Part shown: positions 7,881 through 15,287 of the stretch, in pieces
Layout of the letters: the number at the start of each line of letters is the position of its first letter
Position numbering within the stretch: the first letter of the stretch is position 1
Origin: Fusobacteriaceae bacterium
GTDB lineage: Bacteria; Fusobacteriota; Fusobacteriia; Fusobacteriales; Fusobacteriaceae
Direction of reading: 5' to 3'
Assembly (NCBI GenBank): GCA_900764925.1
Contig: CAAFPW010000007.1
Location: 1 to 21,120, forward strand
DNA length: 21,120 nt
Position numbers and translations under genes: made by a program
Notes under the pieces: generated by a model
Database searches by the model: none
What the model was told of the DNA's origin: nothing
The model's input: only the letters and a program-made list of their open reading frames with translations

Positions 7881-7908
7881 ACCCCTAATTTTTAGGGGTA
7901 TTATTTTT
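7881..7908 (+). terminator. Terminator of the secreted-protein gene
   Basis: acccctaa (7881-7888), a three-base loop and ttaggggt (7892-7899) make a perfect 8-bp hairpin followed by attattttt. It lies about 40 bases after the stop codon and separates this gene from the hsp20 promoter. Confidence 0.85.
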
Positions 7909-7916
7909 CCAAAAAA

Positions 7917-7943
7917 TTAGCACTCATCTATTGACTTTGCTAA
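7917..7943 (+). promoter_or_regulatory. CIRCE operator (HrcA binding site)
   Basis: The sequence is TTAGCACTC, a nine-base spacer, then ctttgctaa. The left half is a perfect CIRCE half-site and the right half matches six of nine positions of GAGTGCTAA at exactly the right spacing. CIRCE is the operator of the heat-shock repressor HrcA. Here it overlaps the -35 box of the hsp20 promoter, so a bound repressor would block RNA polymerase. The hrcA gene is not in the window. Confidence 0.75.
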
Positions 7944-7959
7944 CAAAAAGTTCTATAAT
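7931..7959 (+). promoter_or_regulatory. hsp20 promoter
   Basis: TTGACT (7931-7936), a 17-base spacer and TATAAT (7954-7959) make a near-perfect sigma-70 promoter. Its -35 box and upstream spacer lie within the CIRCE element. The start should be near 7966, giving a 5' leader of about 60 bases. Confidence 0.8.
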
Positions 7960-8025
7960 AATATTATGAAGAGGGAAGAAAAAAGAATTGATGAAATGCT
8001 TACATTATAAAAGGAGATGGTATAT

Positions 8026-8454
8026 ATGCTTATGCCAAGTATTTTTAAAAAAGGTTTTGTTGATGACGTTTTTGATGATGACTTCTTTATGGACTTTAGA
8101 GGAAAAAATAGGAAATCTATCATGAATGCTGATATTAAGGAGATGAAAGATAGTTATTTAATAGAAATTGAACTTCCTGGATTTACCAAAGAAAATATTA
8201 AGGCTGAGGTCAACAATGGTTATCTCACAATAAATGCAGAACACAATGAAAATAAAGAGGAAAAAGACAAAGATGGTAAATTTATAAGGAAAGAAAGATA
8301 TTCAGGTCACTGTTCAAGAAGTTTCTATGTTGGGGATACTATTAAACAAGAGGATATTAAAGCCTCTTTTGAAAATGGTCTTTTGAAACTAGAAGTTCCT
8401 AAAAAAGAGATTGAAAATAAAAATCAAGAGAAAAAATATATAGAAATTAAGTAA
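8026..8454 (+). CDS. Small heat-shock protein, Hsp20/alpha-crystallin family
   Basis: This 142-residue ATP-independent chaperone should hold unfolding proteins in the cytoplasm until DnaK/ClpB can refold them. The alpha-crystallin domain spans about 33-125, with IEIELPGFTKENIKAEVNNGYL early and the signature FENGLLKLEVPKK late. The C-terminal tail has an I-x-I motif (YIEIK), used in oligomer assembly. The N-terminus is short and acidic/aromatic (FVDDVFDDDFFMDF). The ATG at 8026 is nine bases after aaggag; an ATG at 8017 overlaps that site and one at 8032 is also possible. A CIRCE-controlled promoter and a terminator flank it, so it is a single-gene heat-shock unit. Confidence 0.93.
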   Translation: MLMPSIFKKGFVDDVFDDDFFMDFRGKNRKSIMNADIKEMKDSYLIEIELPGFTKENIKAEVNNGYLTINAEHNENKEEKDKDGKFIRKERYSGHCSRSFYVGDTIKQEDIKASFENGLLKLEVPKKEIENKNQEKKYIEIK

Positions 8455-8458
8455 AAAT

Positions 8459-8490
8459 AGAGAGGTGTTGTTTGGCAACACCTCTCTTTT
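8459..8490. terminator. Bidirectional terminator between hsp20 and tsaD
   Basis: agagaggtgttg (8459-8470) and caacacctctct (8476-8487) form a perfect 12-bp stem with a five-base loop. On the plus strand it is followed by tttt; on the minus strand by ctattttta. It sits between two converging genes and should stop both. Confidence 0.85.
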
Positions 8491-9505
8491 AGTCCTCTAT
8501 AACATTTAAAGTCGCTATACCATTCAAATCTAAATCTGCAAAACAACTCTTGCCATCTTTACAATTAATAAGCTTATAATAAGCAGCCTCAGCTATCATA
8601 GCCGCATTATCAGTACATAGTTTCAAAGATGGATAAAATACTTCTATCCCAATTTTTTTAGTTTCCTCTGTAAGTTGAGTTCTAAGTAGTGAGTTAGCAG
8701 CTACCCCTCCAGCTAAGATAATAGTTTTAACTTTTTTATCTTTAGCTGCTTTTAAAGTTTTTTTACAAAGTATATCTACTACTTTTCCTAAAAAAGAAGC
8801 TGCTAAGTCTTCATTCGAAAACTCTTCACCTTTCATTTTCATCTTATTTACAAAATTTATTACTGCCGTTTTTATTCCTGAAAAACTAAAATCATATTCT
8901 CCAACTTTAGGCTCTGGAATCTCTAAAAATTCTCTGTTTCCTTGATAGTACATCCTATCTATTACTGGTCCACCTGGATATCCTATTCCCAACACTCTAG
9001 CTACTTTATCACAACTTTCTCCAACTGCATCATCCAATGTTCCACCTAAATTAATGAATTTATGCTCTTCATCCATATATAAAATATTTGTATGACCTCC
9101 TGATACTACTAAAGAGATACAAGGCAGTTTTATATCGTGCTCTAAAAAATTAGCATACATATGCCCTTTTATATGATGAACTGGTATAATTGGAATGTTA
9201 TGAGCATAAGCAAGTCCTTTTGCAAAAGATATTCCTACCAAAAGTGCTCCTATAAGTCCAGGTGCATAGGTTACAGCTATATAATCTACATCTTCCATAG
9301 TTATCTTAGCTTCATCTAAAGCTTCATCTAATATTGTAGCGATATTTTTTATATGCTGTCTTGAAGCTATCTCTGGAACTACTCCTCCATACTCTTTATG
9401 TATCTCTATCTGTGAAGAGATTTTATTGGATAAAATCTCCTTTCCATCTTTTAATACAGCTATGGAAGTTTCATCACAAGAACTCTCTATTCCTAAAATT
9501 ATCAT
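8489..9505 (-). CDS. tsaD: tRNA N6-threonylcarbamoyladenosine transferase subunit TsaD
   Basis: This 338-residue protein, with TsaB and TsaE, transfers threonylcarbamoyl from its adenylate to A37 of ANN-decoding tRNAs. It has the ASKHA-fold start IIGIESSCDETS-like segment (ILGIESSCDETSIAVL), the metal-binding HxxxH (H111 and H115 in HHIKGH), the SGGHTN nucleotide loop (about 135-140) and a GGVAANS motif near 265. Length is typical. The ATG has aggagg five bases upstream. It has its own extended -10 promoter and is separate from pflA, 71 bases further upstream. The partners tsaB and tsaE are not in the window. Identity is secure. Confidence 0.96.
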   Translation of the reverse strand: MIILGIESSCDETSIAVLKDGKEILSNKISSQIEIHKEYGGVVPEIASRQHIKNIATILDEALDEAKITMEDVDYIAVTYAPGLIGALLVGISFAKGLAYAHNIPIIPVHHIKGHMYANFLEHDIKLPCISLVVSGGHTNILYMDEEHKFINLGGTLDDAVGESCDKVARVLGIGYPGGPVIDRMYYQGNREFLEIPEPKVGEYDFSFSGIKTAVINFVNKMKMKGEEFSNEDLAASFLGKVVDILCKKTLKAAKDKKVKTIILAGGVAANSLLRTQLTEETKKIGIEVFYPSLKLCTDNAAMIAEAAYYKLINCKDGKSCFADLDLNGIATLNVIED

Positions 9506-9542
9506 AAAAACCTCCTATTCCTAATCAATGACATTATATTCT

Positions 9543-9551
9543 ATTATATCA
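9543..9551 (-). promoter_or_regulatory. Extended -10 promoter for tsaD
   Basis: The minus strand reads TGATATAAT about 38 bases before the tsaD ATG; a second TATAAT lies ten bases further on. No clear -35 box is seen. Confidence 0.45.
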
Positions 9552-9560
9552 TCTTTTAAG

Positions 9561-9577
9561 AAAAAAAGCATTTTTTT
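9561..9577 (-). terminator. Weak A/T hairpin after pflA, possible terminator
   Basis: Seven A's, gca, then a T run (read on the plus strand) can fold into a 7-bp A-U hairpin on the minus strand, ending in a T-rich stretch. It touches the pflA stop codon. The stem has no G-C pairs, so termination would be inefficient at best. Confidence 0.25.
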
Positions 9578-10305
9578 TAGTGAACAGGGAGATTATACTT
9601 TTTAAACATCTCCATTATCTCTACTTTTCTCTCATAACCTAAGTCCTCTATATCCTTTAGAGGATACTCAAGACCTAATTCCTGATATTTAAAGACACCT
9701 AAAGTATGGTATGGAAGTATCTCTACCATCTCCACATTCTCAAATTTTGAAATAAATTTTGCTGTCTCCTCTAACAACTCATCATTATCTGTAATAGTTG
9801 GTACAACTACATGTCTTACCCATACTGGCTTTTTTATCTCTTGTAGATAATTTAGAAATTTTAAGGTATTATCTAGTTCCACCCTTGTTAAATCTCTATA
9901 AATCTCCTTATCGATAGCTTTGATATCTAAAAGAACTAGGTCTGTATATTTTAATACCTCTTTTACCTTTTCATTAAAAATATAACCTGAAGTATCTAGA
10001 GCTGTATGTATTCCCTCTTGTTTACAAAGTTTAAATAACTCTAATACATACTCACTTTGAACCAAAGGTTCTCCTCCAGTTACTGTTACACCACCTTTTT
10101 TTCCAAAGTAGTTTTTATATCTCTTTAGCTTTTTTAAAGTCTCCTCTGGGCTCTCCTGTATTTTTTTCTCTTTGATATCCCAAGTATCAGGATTATGACA
10201 AAATTTACACCTCAAAGGACATCCTTGTAAGAAAATTACAAATCTAATTCCTGGTCCATCTACAGTTCCCATACTTTCATAAGAGTGAATATTTCCTAAA
10301 ATCAT
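9577..10305 (-). CDS. pflA: Pyruvate formate-lyase activating enzyme (radical SAM)
   Basis: This 242-residue radical S-adenosylmethionine enzyme installs the glycyl radical on PflB under anaerobic conditions. The [4Fe-4S] cluster motif CX3CX2C is at C29, C33 and C36 (GCPLRCKFCHNPDTW), preceded by ESMGTVDGPGIRF, and a GGEPL motif follows near 80. The start at 10305 (MILGNIHSYES) is chosen because gaggt lies seven bases upstream and the product aligns with the E. coli N-terminus; the longer TTG at 10323 precedes that site. It lies 53 bases downstream of pflB and is presumably co-transcribed, with a hairpin in the gap that may lower its expression. Confidence 0.95.
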   Translation of the reverse strand: MILGNIHSYESMGTVDGPGIRFVIFLQGCPLRCKFCHNPDTWDIKEKKIQESPEETLKKLKRYKNYFGKKGGVTVTGGEPLVQSEYVLELFKLCKQEGIHTALDTSGYIFNEKVKEVLKYTDLVLLDIKAIDKEIYRDLTRVELDNTLKFLNYLQEIKKPVWVRHVVVPTITDNDELLEETAKFISKFENVEMVEILPYHTLGVFKYQELGLEYPLKDIEDLGYERKVEIMEMFKKYNLPVH

Positions 10306-10331
10306 CTTATCTACCTCATTCAAATTATTAA

Positions 10332-10351
10332 AGAGAGGGACATCCCTCTCT
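10332..10351 (-). terminator. Hairpin between pflB and pflA (possible attenuator)
   Basis: agagaggg (10332-10339), a four-base loop and ccctctct (10344-10351) make a perfect 8-bp stem. On the minus strand it is followed by ttaataattt, a broken U tract. It may act as a leaky terminator or as an mRNA 3'-end stabiliser that keeps PflB in excess over its catalytic activator. Confidence 0.5.
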
Positions 10352-10358
10352 CTATTTA

Positions 10359-12587
10359 TTACATTTTTCCACTTATAGTTCTTGACAATACATCTAACTG
10401 TTGCTCTCTAGTAAGTCTTACAAAGTTAACTGCATATCCTGAAACTCTAATTGTAAGTTGTGGATATTTATCTGGATGTTCCATAGCATCCTCTAATAAC
10501 TCTCTATCAAATACATTGACATTTAGATGTTGCCCACCTTGTGGAGTGAAATATCCATCCATCAATGTCACTAAGTTTTCTATTCTATCCTCTTTAGCTT
10601 TTCCTAAAGCTGCTGGAGATATAGCGAAAGTATAAGAGATTCCATCTTCAGAGTGGTGGAATGGTAATTTTGCAACTGAAGCAAGTGAAGCTATAGCTCC
10701 TCTAGTATCTCTTCCATTCATTGGGTTAGCTCCTGGAGCAAAAGGTGTTCCTCCTCTTCTTCCATCTGGAGTATTTCCTGTTTTCTTTCCATATACAACA
10801 TTTGAAGTTATAGTTAGGATTGATTGAGTAGCTTTTGAGTTTCTATATGTTCCATGAGTTCTTAAGTAGTTCATAAATTTCTCAACTATTTGAACTGCTA
10901 ACTCATCTGTAGAGTCCTCATCGTTTCCAAATGGAACGTAGTCTCCCTCTCTCTCAAAGTCCACTACTACTCCCTCTTCATTTCTTATAACTTTTACCTT
11001 AGCGTCTCTTATAGCTACTAATGAGTCTACTACTATTGAAAGTCCAGCTATTCCACTAGCTTGTGTTCTTTCTATATTTAAATCATGTAATCCCATTGCA
11101 AATGCCTCATAAGAGTATTTGTCATGCATATAGTGAATAATTTTTAAAGCGTTTACATAAGTACCTGCTAACCATTTCATCATTTGGTCAAATTTTTCCA
11201 TTACATCATCAAAGTCTAAGTAATCCCCTTGAACTGGTACAAACTTAGGTGCTACTTGTGCTCCACTCTTCTCATCTCTTCCACCATTGATAGCGTAAAG
11301 TAGTGCTTTAGCAAGGTTGGCTCTAGCTCCAAAGAACTCCATTCCCTTTCCTATCTTCATAGGAGATACACAACAAGCTATTCCGTAGTCATCTCCTAAC
11401 TCAGGTCTCATTAGATCATCATTTTCATATTGAATAGATGATGTATCTATAGATACCTTTGAACAGAATCTCTTCCAGTTTTCTGGAGAGTTAGCTGACC
11501 ATAAAACTGTTAAGTTTGGTTCAGGAGCTGGTCCTAAGTTATATAGAGTGTGTAGGTATCTAAATGATGTCTTAGTTACTAATGTTCTTCCATCTACTCC
11601 TTGTCCTCCAATTGACTCAGTTACCCAAGTTGGGTCTCCAGAGAATAGATCGTTATATTCAGGAGTTCTTAAAAATCTGATTATTCTTAATTTTATAATA
11701 AATTGGTCGATTAACTCTTGAGCTTCCTCTTCAGTTATGATTCCAGCTTGTAAATCTCTTTCAATATAGATATCTAAGAATGTTGATGTTCTTCCTAGAG
11801 ACATAGCTGCTCCATCTTGGTCCTTAGTTGCTGCAAGGTAAGCGAAGTAAAGGAATTGAACTGCCTCTTTAGCATTTTCAGCTGGTCTAGTCACATCAAA
11901 ACCATATGAAGCACACATCTTTACGAACTCTTTAAGTGCATTTATCTGCTCAGAAACCTCTTCTCTTCTTCTGATGATATCCTCATTAAAATCTGCAGCT
12001 TCTAACTGCTTTAATTGAACCTTTTTATCTTCAATAAGTCTGTTAACTCCATATAGAGCTACTCTTCTGTAGTCTCCTATAATTCTTCCTCTTCCATAAG
12101 CATCTGGAAGCCCTGTGATGATTCCACTCTTTCTAGCAGCTTTTATCTCATCTGTATAAGCTGAGAATACTCCTTCATTATGAGTTTTTCTATATTTTGT
12201 AAAAATCTCCTCTGTAAGTGGATCTATTTGGTATCCATAAGCTTCTAAAGAGTTTTTTACCATTCTTAATCCACCTTTTGGGAAAATTCCTCTTTTCAAT
12301 GGAGCATCAGTTTGTAAACCAACAATTACTTCTGATTCTTTCTCAATATAACCTGGTCCATAAGTTGTGATACTTTGAGGCATTTTAGTCTCCGCGTCAT
12401 AAACTCCTCTAGCTCTCTCCTCTTTGAACATCTCTGTCAGTTTATTCCAAACTTTTTTAGTTTTTTCAGTAGCATCCACTAAAAATGAGTCATCTCCATG
12501 ATATGGAGTATAGTTCTCTTGAATAAAGTCTCTTACATTGATCTCTCTTTTCCATAACTGCCCTTTAAAACCATTCCAAAATTCCAT
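10359..12587 (-). CDS. pflB: Formate C-acetyltransferase (pyruvate formate-lyase)
   Basis: This 742-residue glycyl-radical enzyme converts pyruvate and CoA to acetyl-CoA and formate in the cytoplasm during anaerobic growth. The catalytic cysteine pair is C405-C406 (YGIACCVSPM) and the radical glycine is G717 in the C-terminal RVSGYAVNF motif. Length matches the E. coli enzyme closely, so this is true PflB rather than a shorter glycyl-radical relative. The ATG has aaggagg five bases upstream. A leader of over 250 bases contains a ZTP riboswitch and a second promoter candidate. pflA follows directly. Identity is secure. Confidence 0.97.
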   Translation of the reverse strand: MEFWNGFKGQLWKREINVRDFIQENYTPYHGDDSFLVDATEKTKKVWNKLTEMFKEERARGVYDAETKMPQSITTYGPGYIEKESEVIVGLQTDAPLKRGIFPKGGLRMVKNSLEAYGYQIDPLTEEIFTKYRKTHNEGVFSAYTDEIKAARKSGIITGLPDAYGRGRIIGDYRRVALYGVNRLIEDKKVQLKQLEAADFNEDIIRRREEVSEQINALKEFVKMCASYGFDVTRPAENAKEAVQFLYFAYLAATKDQDGAAMSLGRTSTFLDIYIERDLQAGIITEEEAQELIDQFIIKLRIIRFLRTPEYNDLFSGDPTWVTESIGGQGVDGRTLVTKTSFRYLHTLYNLGPAPEPNLTVLWSANSPENWKRFCSKVSIDTSSIQYENDDLMRPELGDDYGIACCVSPMKIGKGMEFFGARANLAKALLYAINGGRDEKSGAQVAPKFVPVQGDYLDFDDVMEKFDQMMKWLAGTYVNALKIIHYMHDKYSYEAFAMGLHDLNIERTQASGIAGLSIVVDSLVAIRDAKVKVIRNEEGVVVDFEREGDYVPFGNDEDSTDELAVQIVEKFMNYLRTHGTYRNSKATQSILTITSNVVYGKKTGNTPDGRRGGTPFAPGANPMNGRDTRGAIASLASVAKLPFHHSEDGISYTFAISPAALGKAKEDRIENLVTLMDGYFTPQGGQHLNVNVFDRELLEDAMEHPDKYPQLTIRVSGYAVNFVRLTREQQLDVLSRTISGKM

Positions 12588-12773
12588 TGTTCCTCCTTAA
12601 ATTTAATTAATATATAAATTTAGATACTCTAAATTATAAACTTCTTGTTAATTATAATTATACATTTTTTAAGTGTACTTTATGGTATCATTCTTTATTC
12701 AAAAAGTCAATAATTAAATTTGTAATTTAAATATTTTTAATATAAAAAAATTTAAAAATCTATTAAAAATAAT
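12588..12773 (-). other. AT-rich pflB leader downstream of the riboswitch
   Basis: This stretch between the riboswitch terminator and the pflB start codes for nothing. It contains a promoter candidate (12682-12710), a perfect palindrome aatttaga-tac-tctaaatt (12617-12635) that could be an operator or a small hairpin, and the pflB ribosome site. No clear FNR/CRP or Rex operator was found by eye. Confidence 0.5.
12682..12710 (-). promoter_or_regulatory. Second pflB promoter candidate, below the riboswitch
   Basis: TTGACT (12710-12705), a 17-base spacer and TACCAT (12687-12682) on the minus strand. The -35 box and spacing are good; the -10 box matches four of six. A transcript from here would escape riboswitch control. 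Confidence 0.4.
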
Positions 12774-12814
12774 AAAAAAACCGACAATCTAGGCTAAGTT
12801 GCCCAGACGGTCGG
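12774..12814 (-). terminator. Riboswitch-controlled terminator
   Basis: On the minus strand CCGAC (12814-12810) pairs with GTCGG (12785-12781), and inside it TCTGGGC pairs with GCCTAGA around a six-base loop. Seven U's follow (12780-12774). The 5' arm includes the CCGTCTGGGC aptamer segment, so ligand-bound aptamer and terminator are mutually exclusive. It can also end read-through from plsC. Confidence 0.85.
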
Positions 12815-12868
12815 CTAATATCTCTGTTATACTTCATGTGGTTATCCACTTCCGTCAGTCATATAACA
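12774..12868 (-). promoter_or_regulatory. ZTP (pfl-motif) riboswitch upstream of pflB
   Basis: Read on the minus strand, P1 pairs GTTATA (12867-12862) with TATAAC (12831-12826). P2 is GTGG-ATAA-CCAC (12849-12838). The P3 hairpin is closed by GCC/GGC around the conserved CCGTCTGGGC block (12815-12801). GACGG (12856-12852), in the conserved GACTGACGG, can form a five-base pseudoknot with CCGTC (12810-12806), the hallmark of this class. An intrinsic terminator shares the 3' aptamer sequence. Known members sense ZMP/ZTP, which builds up when 10-formyl-tetrahydrofolate is short, and act as ON switches. The predicted transcription start coincides with the 5' end of P1. Identification is by motif from memory; ligand binding is inferred. 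Confidence 0.88.
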
Positions 12869-12874
12869 TAATTT

Positions 12875-12903
12875 ATTTTAACATTTTTTTCTATATTTAT
12901 CAA
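12875..12903 (-). promoter_or_regulatory. Promoter of the ZTP riboswitch RNA
   Basis: TTGATA (12903-12898), a 17-base spacer and TAAAAT (12880-12875) on the minus strand, lying just after the plsC stop codon. Seven bases beyond the -10 box is 12868, next to the first base of riboswitch P1, which independently supports both calls. Confidence 0.7.
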
Positions 12904-12908
12904 CTTTT

Positions 12909-13643
12909 TTATTTTATCTTCTTATAATTTTTTTCAATAATCTCTCTAACTCTAGTGCTCAAATCTTTAACTTCTTCCTTTGAAAGTGAATCAACATAGA
13001 TAGGTTCATCTACTACTAAGGTTACTAATTGTCCCCTTTTCATTCTCCATTCTCCTCTCTTTTGAATATCAAAGGTTCCTTTTAAAGTTAATGGAACTAT
13101 TATTCCATTAGTTTCAGTAGCCAATTTAAAGCTTCCCTTCTTAAATCTTAGAATCTCTCCATCTAAAGTTCTTTCTCCCTCTGGGAAAATAACAATAGGG
13201 TATCCATCTTTTATCACTTTTACAGCTTCTTTTATATCTTTAATTCCCTCTCTTGGATTCTCTCTATTTAAAAAGACACACTTACTCTTTTTCATCCATA
13301 TATTAAAAAACGGCCAAGATTTCATCTCTTTTTTTGCTACAAATCCTACATCCATGTGTAAAGCACTAACTATAGTTGGAATATCTAAATTACTCTGATG
13401 ATTACACACATAAATAATTCCTTTTTCTCTCTCTAAGGCATTTATATTTTTTCTATTTTTATAAATGACTCTCAATTTTACATTCAAGCTTTTCAAGACA
13501 AGTTTAGATAGCCATCTCAACTTTTTTCTAGCTAGTCTAACCCCTGTCTTTTCATCTTTCAATGCTATCAAAGGAAGATATACTATACTTATGTATATAA
13601 ACAATAATAAACCACTACCTGCTGCTAAAATCATTCCCAACAT
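12909..13643 (-). CDS. plsC: 1-acyl-sn-glycerol-3-phosphate acyltransferase
   Basis: This 244-residue membrane enzyme should acylate lysophosphatidic acid to phosphatidic acid in phospholipid synthesis. An N-terminal hydrophobic segment (about 4-28) anchors it. The catalytic HX4D motif is H82-D87 (NHQSNLD), and the acyl-acceptor motif is FPEGERT (153-159). Length fits PlsC. The ATG is ten bases after aggagg; a second ATG three codons on is possible. It follows recX by 14 bases and is the last gene of the LOS-recA run. The same family also includes acyltransferases for other lipids, so substrate is inferred. Confidence 0.88.
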   Translation of the reverse strand: MLGMILAAGSGLLLFIYISIVYLPLIALKDEKTGVRLARKKLRWLSKLVLKSLNVKLRVIYKNRKNINALEREKGIIYVCNHQSNLDIPTIVSALHMDVGFVAKKEMKSWPFFNIWMKKSKCVFLNRENPREGIKDIKEAVKVIKDGYPIVIFPEGERTLDGEILRFKKGSFKLATETNGIIVPLTLKGTFDIQKRGEWRMKRGQLVTLVVDEPIYVDSLSKEEVKDLSTRVREIIEKNYKKIK

Positions 13644-13657
13644 GCCTTTTGTTCCTC

Positions 13658-14218
13658 CTAACAGTTGTTCTCCTCTAATTCACTAATCGCCTTTTTTATA
13701 TCTCTGTACTCAAAACCTTTTCTCATCAGTGTGAGTATCTTCTTATCTCTCTCTTTTTTTCCAAGTTTTAACCAATTTTTTTTGATCTCTTCTATCTCTT
13801 TTTCACTTTTAAAGCTATTCATTACATTTTTTATAACTTCTTGAGATACTCCCTTTTGTAAAAGCATAAACTCCATTTTTTTCTTCCCATAATTATGAGT
13901 TTCTATATAACTTTCAGTATAGTCATAATCATTTATATATCCCAAATCGACAAATTTTTTTATTATCCCAGCTATAATACTCTTTTCACGATATTTTGAA
14001 AGGAGCTTTAGATAGAGCTCCTTTTCAGAATAATCCCTCTTACTCAATAGAAAATAACCCATGCTTTCTGCTCTCATTCTTACCAGTTCGCAGTACTCTT
14101 CCAAAGTTATCTCCTCTCTATTTTTCAAATCAAAGTCCTGTATCGTTTTCTTATTTAAGTCCAAGAAAAAAAATTCATCAAAATAGATCTTATTTCCTTT
14201 TAGACTATACCTCTTCAA
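13658..14218 (-). CDS. recX: RecA regulator RecX
   Basis: This 186-residue protein likely binds RecA filaments and modulates recombination. The RecX signature is visible in the middle: LLSKRDYSEKELYLKL (about 57-72) followed by FVDLGYINDYDYTESYI, and a C-terminal half of three-helix repeats rich in K and E. The start is a TTG at 14218 inside the end of recA, giving a 14-base overlap; gaggggg lies about nine bases upstream. No better start was found downstream, but the N-terminus remains uncertain. Position directly after recA is the usual arrangement and supports the call. Confidence 0.85.
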   Translation of the reverse strand: MKRYSLKGNKIYFDEFFFLDLNKKTIQDFDLKNREEITLEEYCELVRMRAESMGYFLLSKRDYSEKELYLKLLSKYREKSIIAGIIKKFVDLGYINDYDYTESYIETHNYGKKKMEFMLLQKGVSQEVIKNVMNSFKSEKEIEEIKKNWLKLGKKERDKKILTLMRKGFEYRDIKKAISELEENNC

Positions 14219-15287
14219 AGTTTAGAGCCCCCTCTTGAACAGTTGAAGTTTCACTCTCCTCACTCTCATCTTTTGCTGAATGAGGTTTCATAACTTTCAT
14301 TACCTCTGCTTCTATAGCAGCTAATAACTCTGGTTCACTCTCCAATCTAGCTTTTACATTCTCTTTTCCCTGTCCAAGTCTGATATCTCCAAAACTGAAC
14401 CATGCTCCTGATTTAGCTACTATATCATACTCCAATGCCATATCCAATATCTCTCCAACTCTTGAGATTCCCTTTCCATACATAATTTGGAAAGCTGCCT
14501 CTTTAAATGGAGGAGCTATTTTATTTTTAGTAATTTTTACAACAGTTTCATTACCTATAGCTTCATCCCCCTGTTTTACACTTCCCACTCTCTTTACCTC
14601 CATTCTAACAGAAGCATAGAATTTAAGTGCTTTACCTCCAGTCGTAGTAGTTTGAGGCCCAAATCCAAATCCACCTATCTTATCTCTTATTTGGTTGATA
14701 AATATCATAGTAGTTTTTGATTTATTTAATGTTGCTGTAAGTTTTCTTAAAGCTTTTGACATAAGTCTAGCTTGTAATCCCATCTGTTGATCTGACATCT
14801 CTCCATCTATCTCTGCCTTTGGAACAAGTGCCGCCACTGAGTCTACAACTACAAGATCCACAGCTCCTGAACGCACTAACATATCTGCTATTTCCAATGC
14901 TTGCTCTCCATAGTCTGGTTGAGATATCAATAACTCATCTACATCCACACCTAGAGCCTTTGCATAAACTGGATCCAAAGCATGCTCAGCATCTATAAAA
15001 GCAACTATTCCACCCATTTTTTGTGCTTCTGCTGCCACATGAAGAGCTATTGTTGTCTTTCCTGAACTCTCTGCTCCATAGATCTCTACTATTCTTCCTC
15101 TAGGTACTCCTCCCTGTCCTAAAGCTAGATCAAGATTGATACTTCCTGTAGATATAGTTTCCACTGTCATACTTTGATTAGATCCCAATTTCATTATAGA
15201 CCCTTCACCAAAGTCCTTTTTTATCTGTTTCATTGCCATTTCCAAGGCTTTTTCTCTGTCATTAACTTCATCTTTTGCTTTTGCCAT
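14205..15287 (-). CDS. recA: Recombinase RecA
   Basis: This 360-residue ATPase forms filaments on single-stranded DNA for homologous recombination and DNA-damage signalling. Walker A is GAESSGKT (71-78), Walker B is VVVDS (146-150), and the signature ALKFYASVRMEVKR is near 220. The C-terminus is acidic (DESEESE). The ATG at 15287 is chosen because ggagg lies just upstream; a longer TTG at 15302 overlaps that site. The ATG shares one base with the stop of the preceding heptosyltransferase gene (TAATG), so translation is likely coupled. No SOS-box-like operator can exist in a zero-length gap, so any DNA-damage control would need a promoter inside the upstream gene. Confidence 0.98.
   Translation of the reverse strand: MAKAKDEVNDREKALEMAMKQIKKDFGEGSIMKLGSNQSMTVETISTGSINLDLALGQGGVPRGRIVEIYGAESSGKTTIALHVAAEAQKMGGIVAFIDAEHALDPVYAKALGVDVDELLISQPDYGEQALEIADMLVRSGAVDLVVVDSVAALVPKAEIDGEMSDQQMGLQARLMSKALRKLTATLNKSKTTMIFINQIRDKIGGFGFGPQTTTTGGKALKFYASVRMEVKRVGSVKQGDEAIGNETVVKITKNKIAPPFKEAAFQIMYGKGISRVGEILDMALEYDIVAKSGAWFSFGDIRLGQGKENVKARLESEPELLAAIEAEVMKVMKPHSAKDESEESETSTVQEGALNFEEV

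Noticed and set aside
12642..12661. Rex-type redox operator upstream of pflB
   Set aside because: Only a left half resembling TTGTTAA is present; the right half does not match, so no operator is called.
12781..12868. Structured element as a T-box or purine riboswitch
   Set aside because: No T-box sequence or tRNA-binding specifier is present, and the conserved blocks and pseudoknot fit the ZTP class, not the purine three-way junction.
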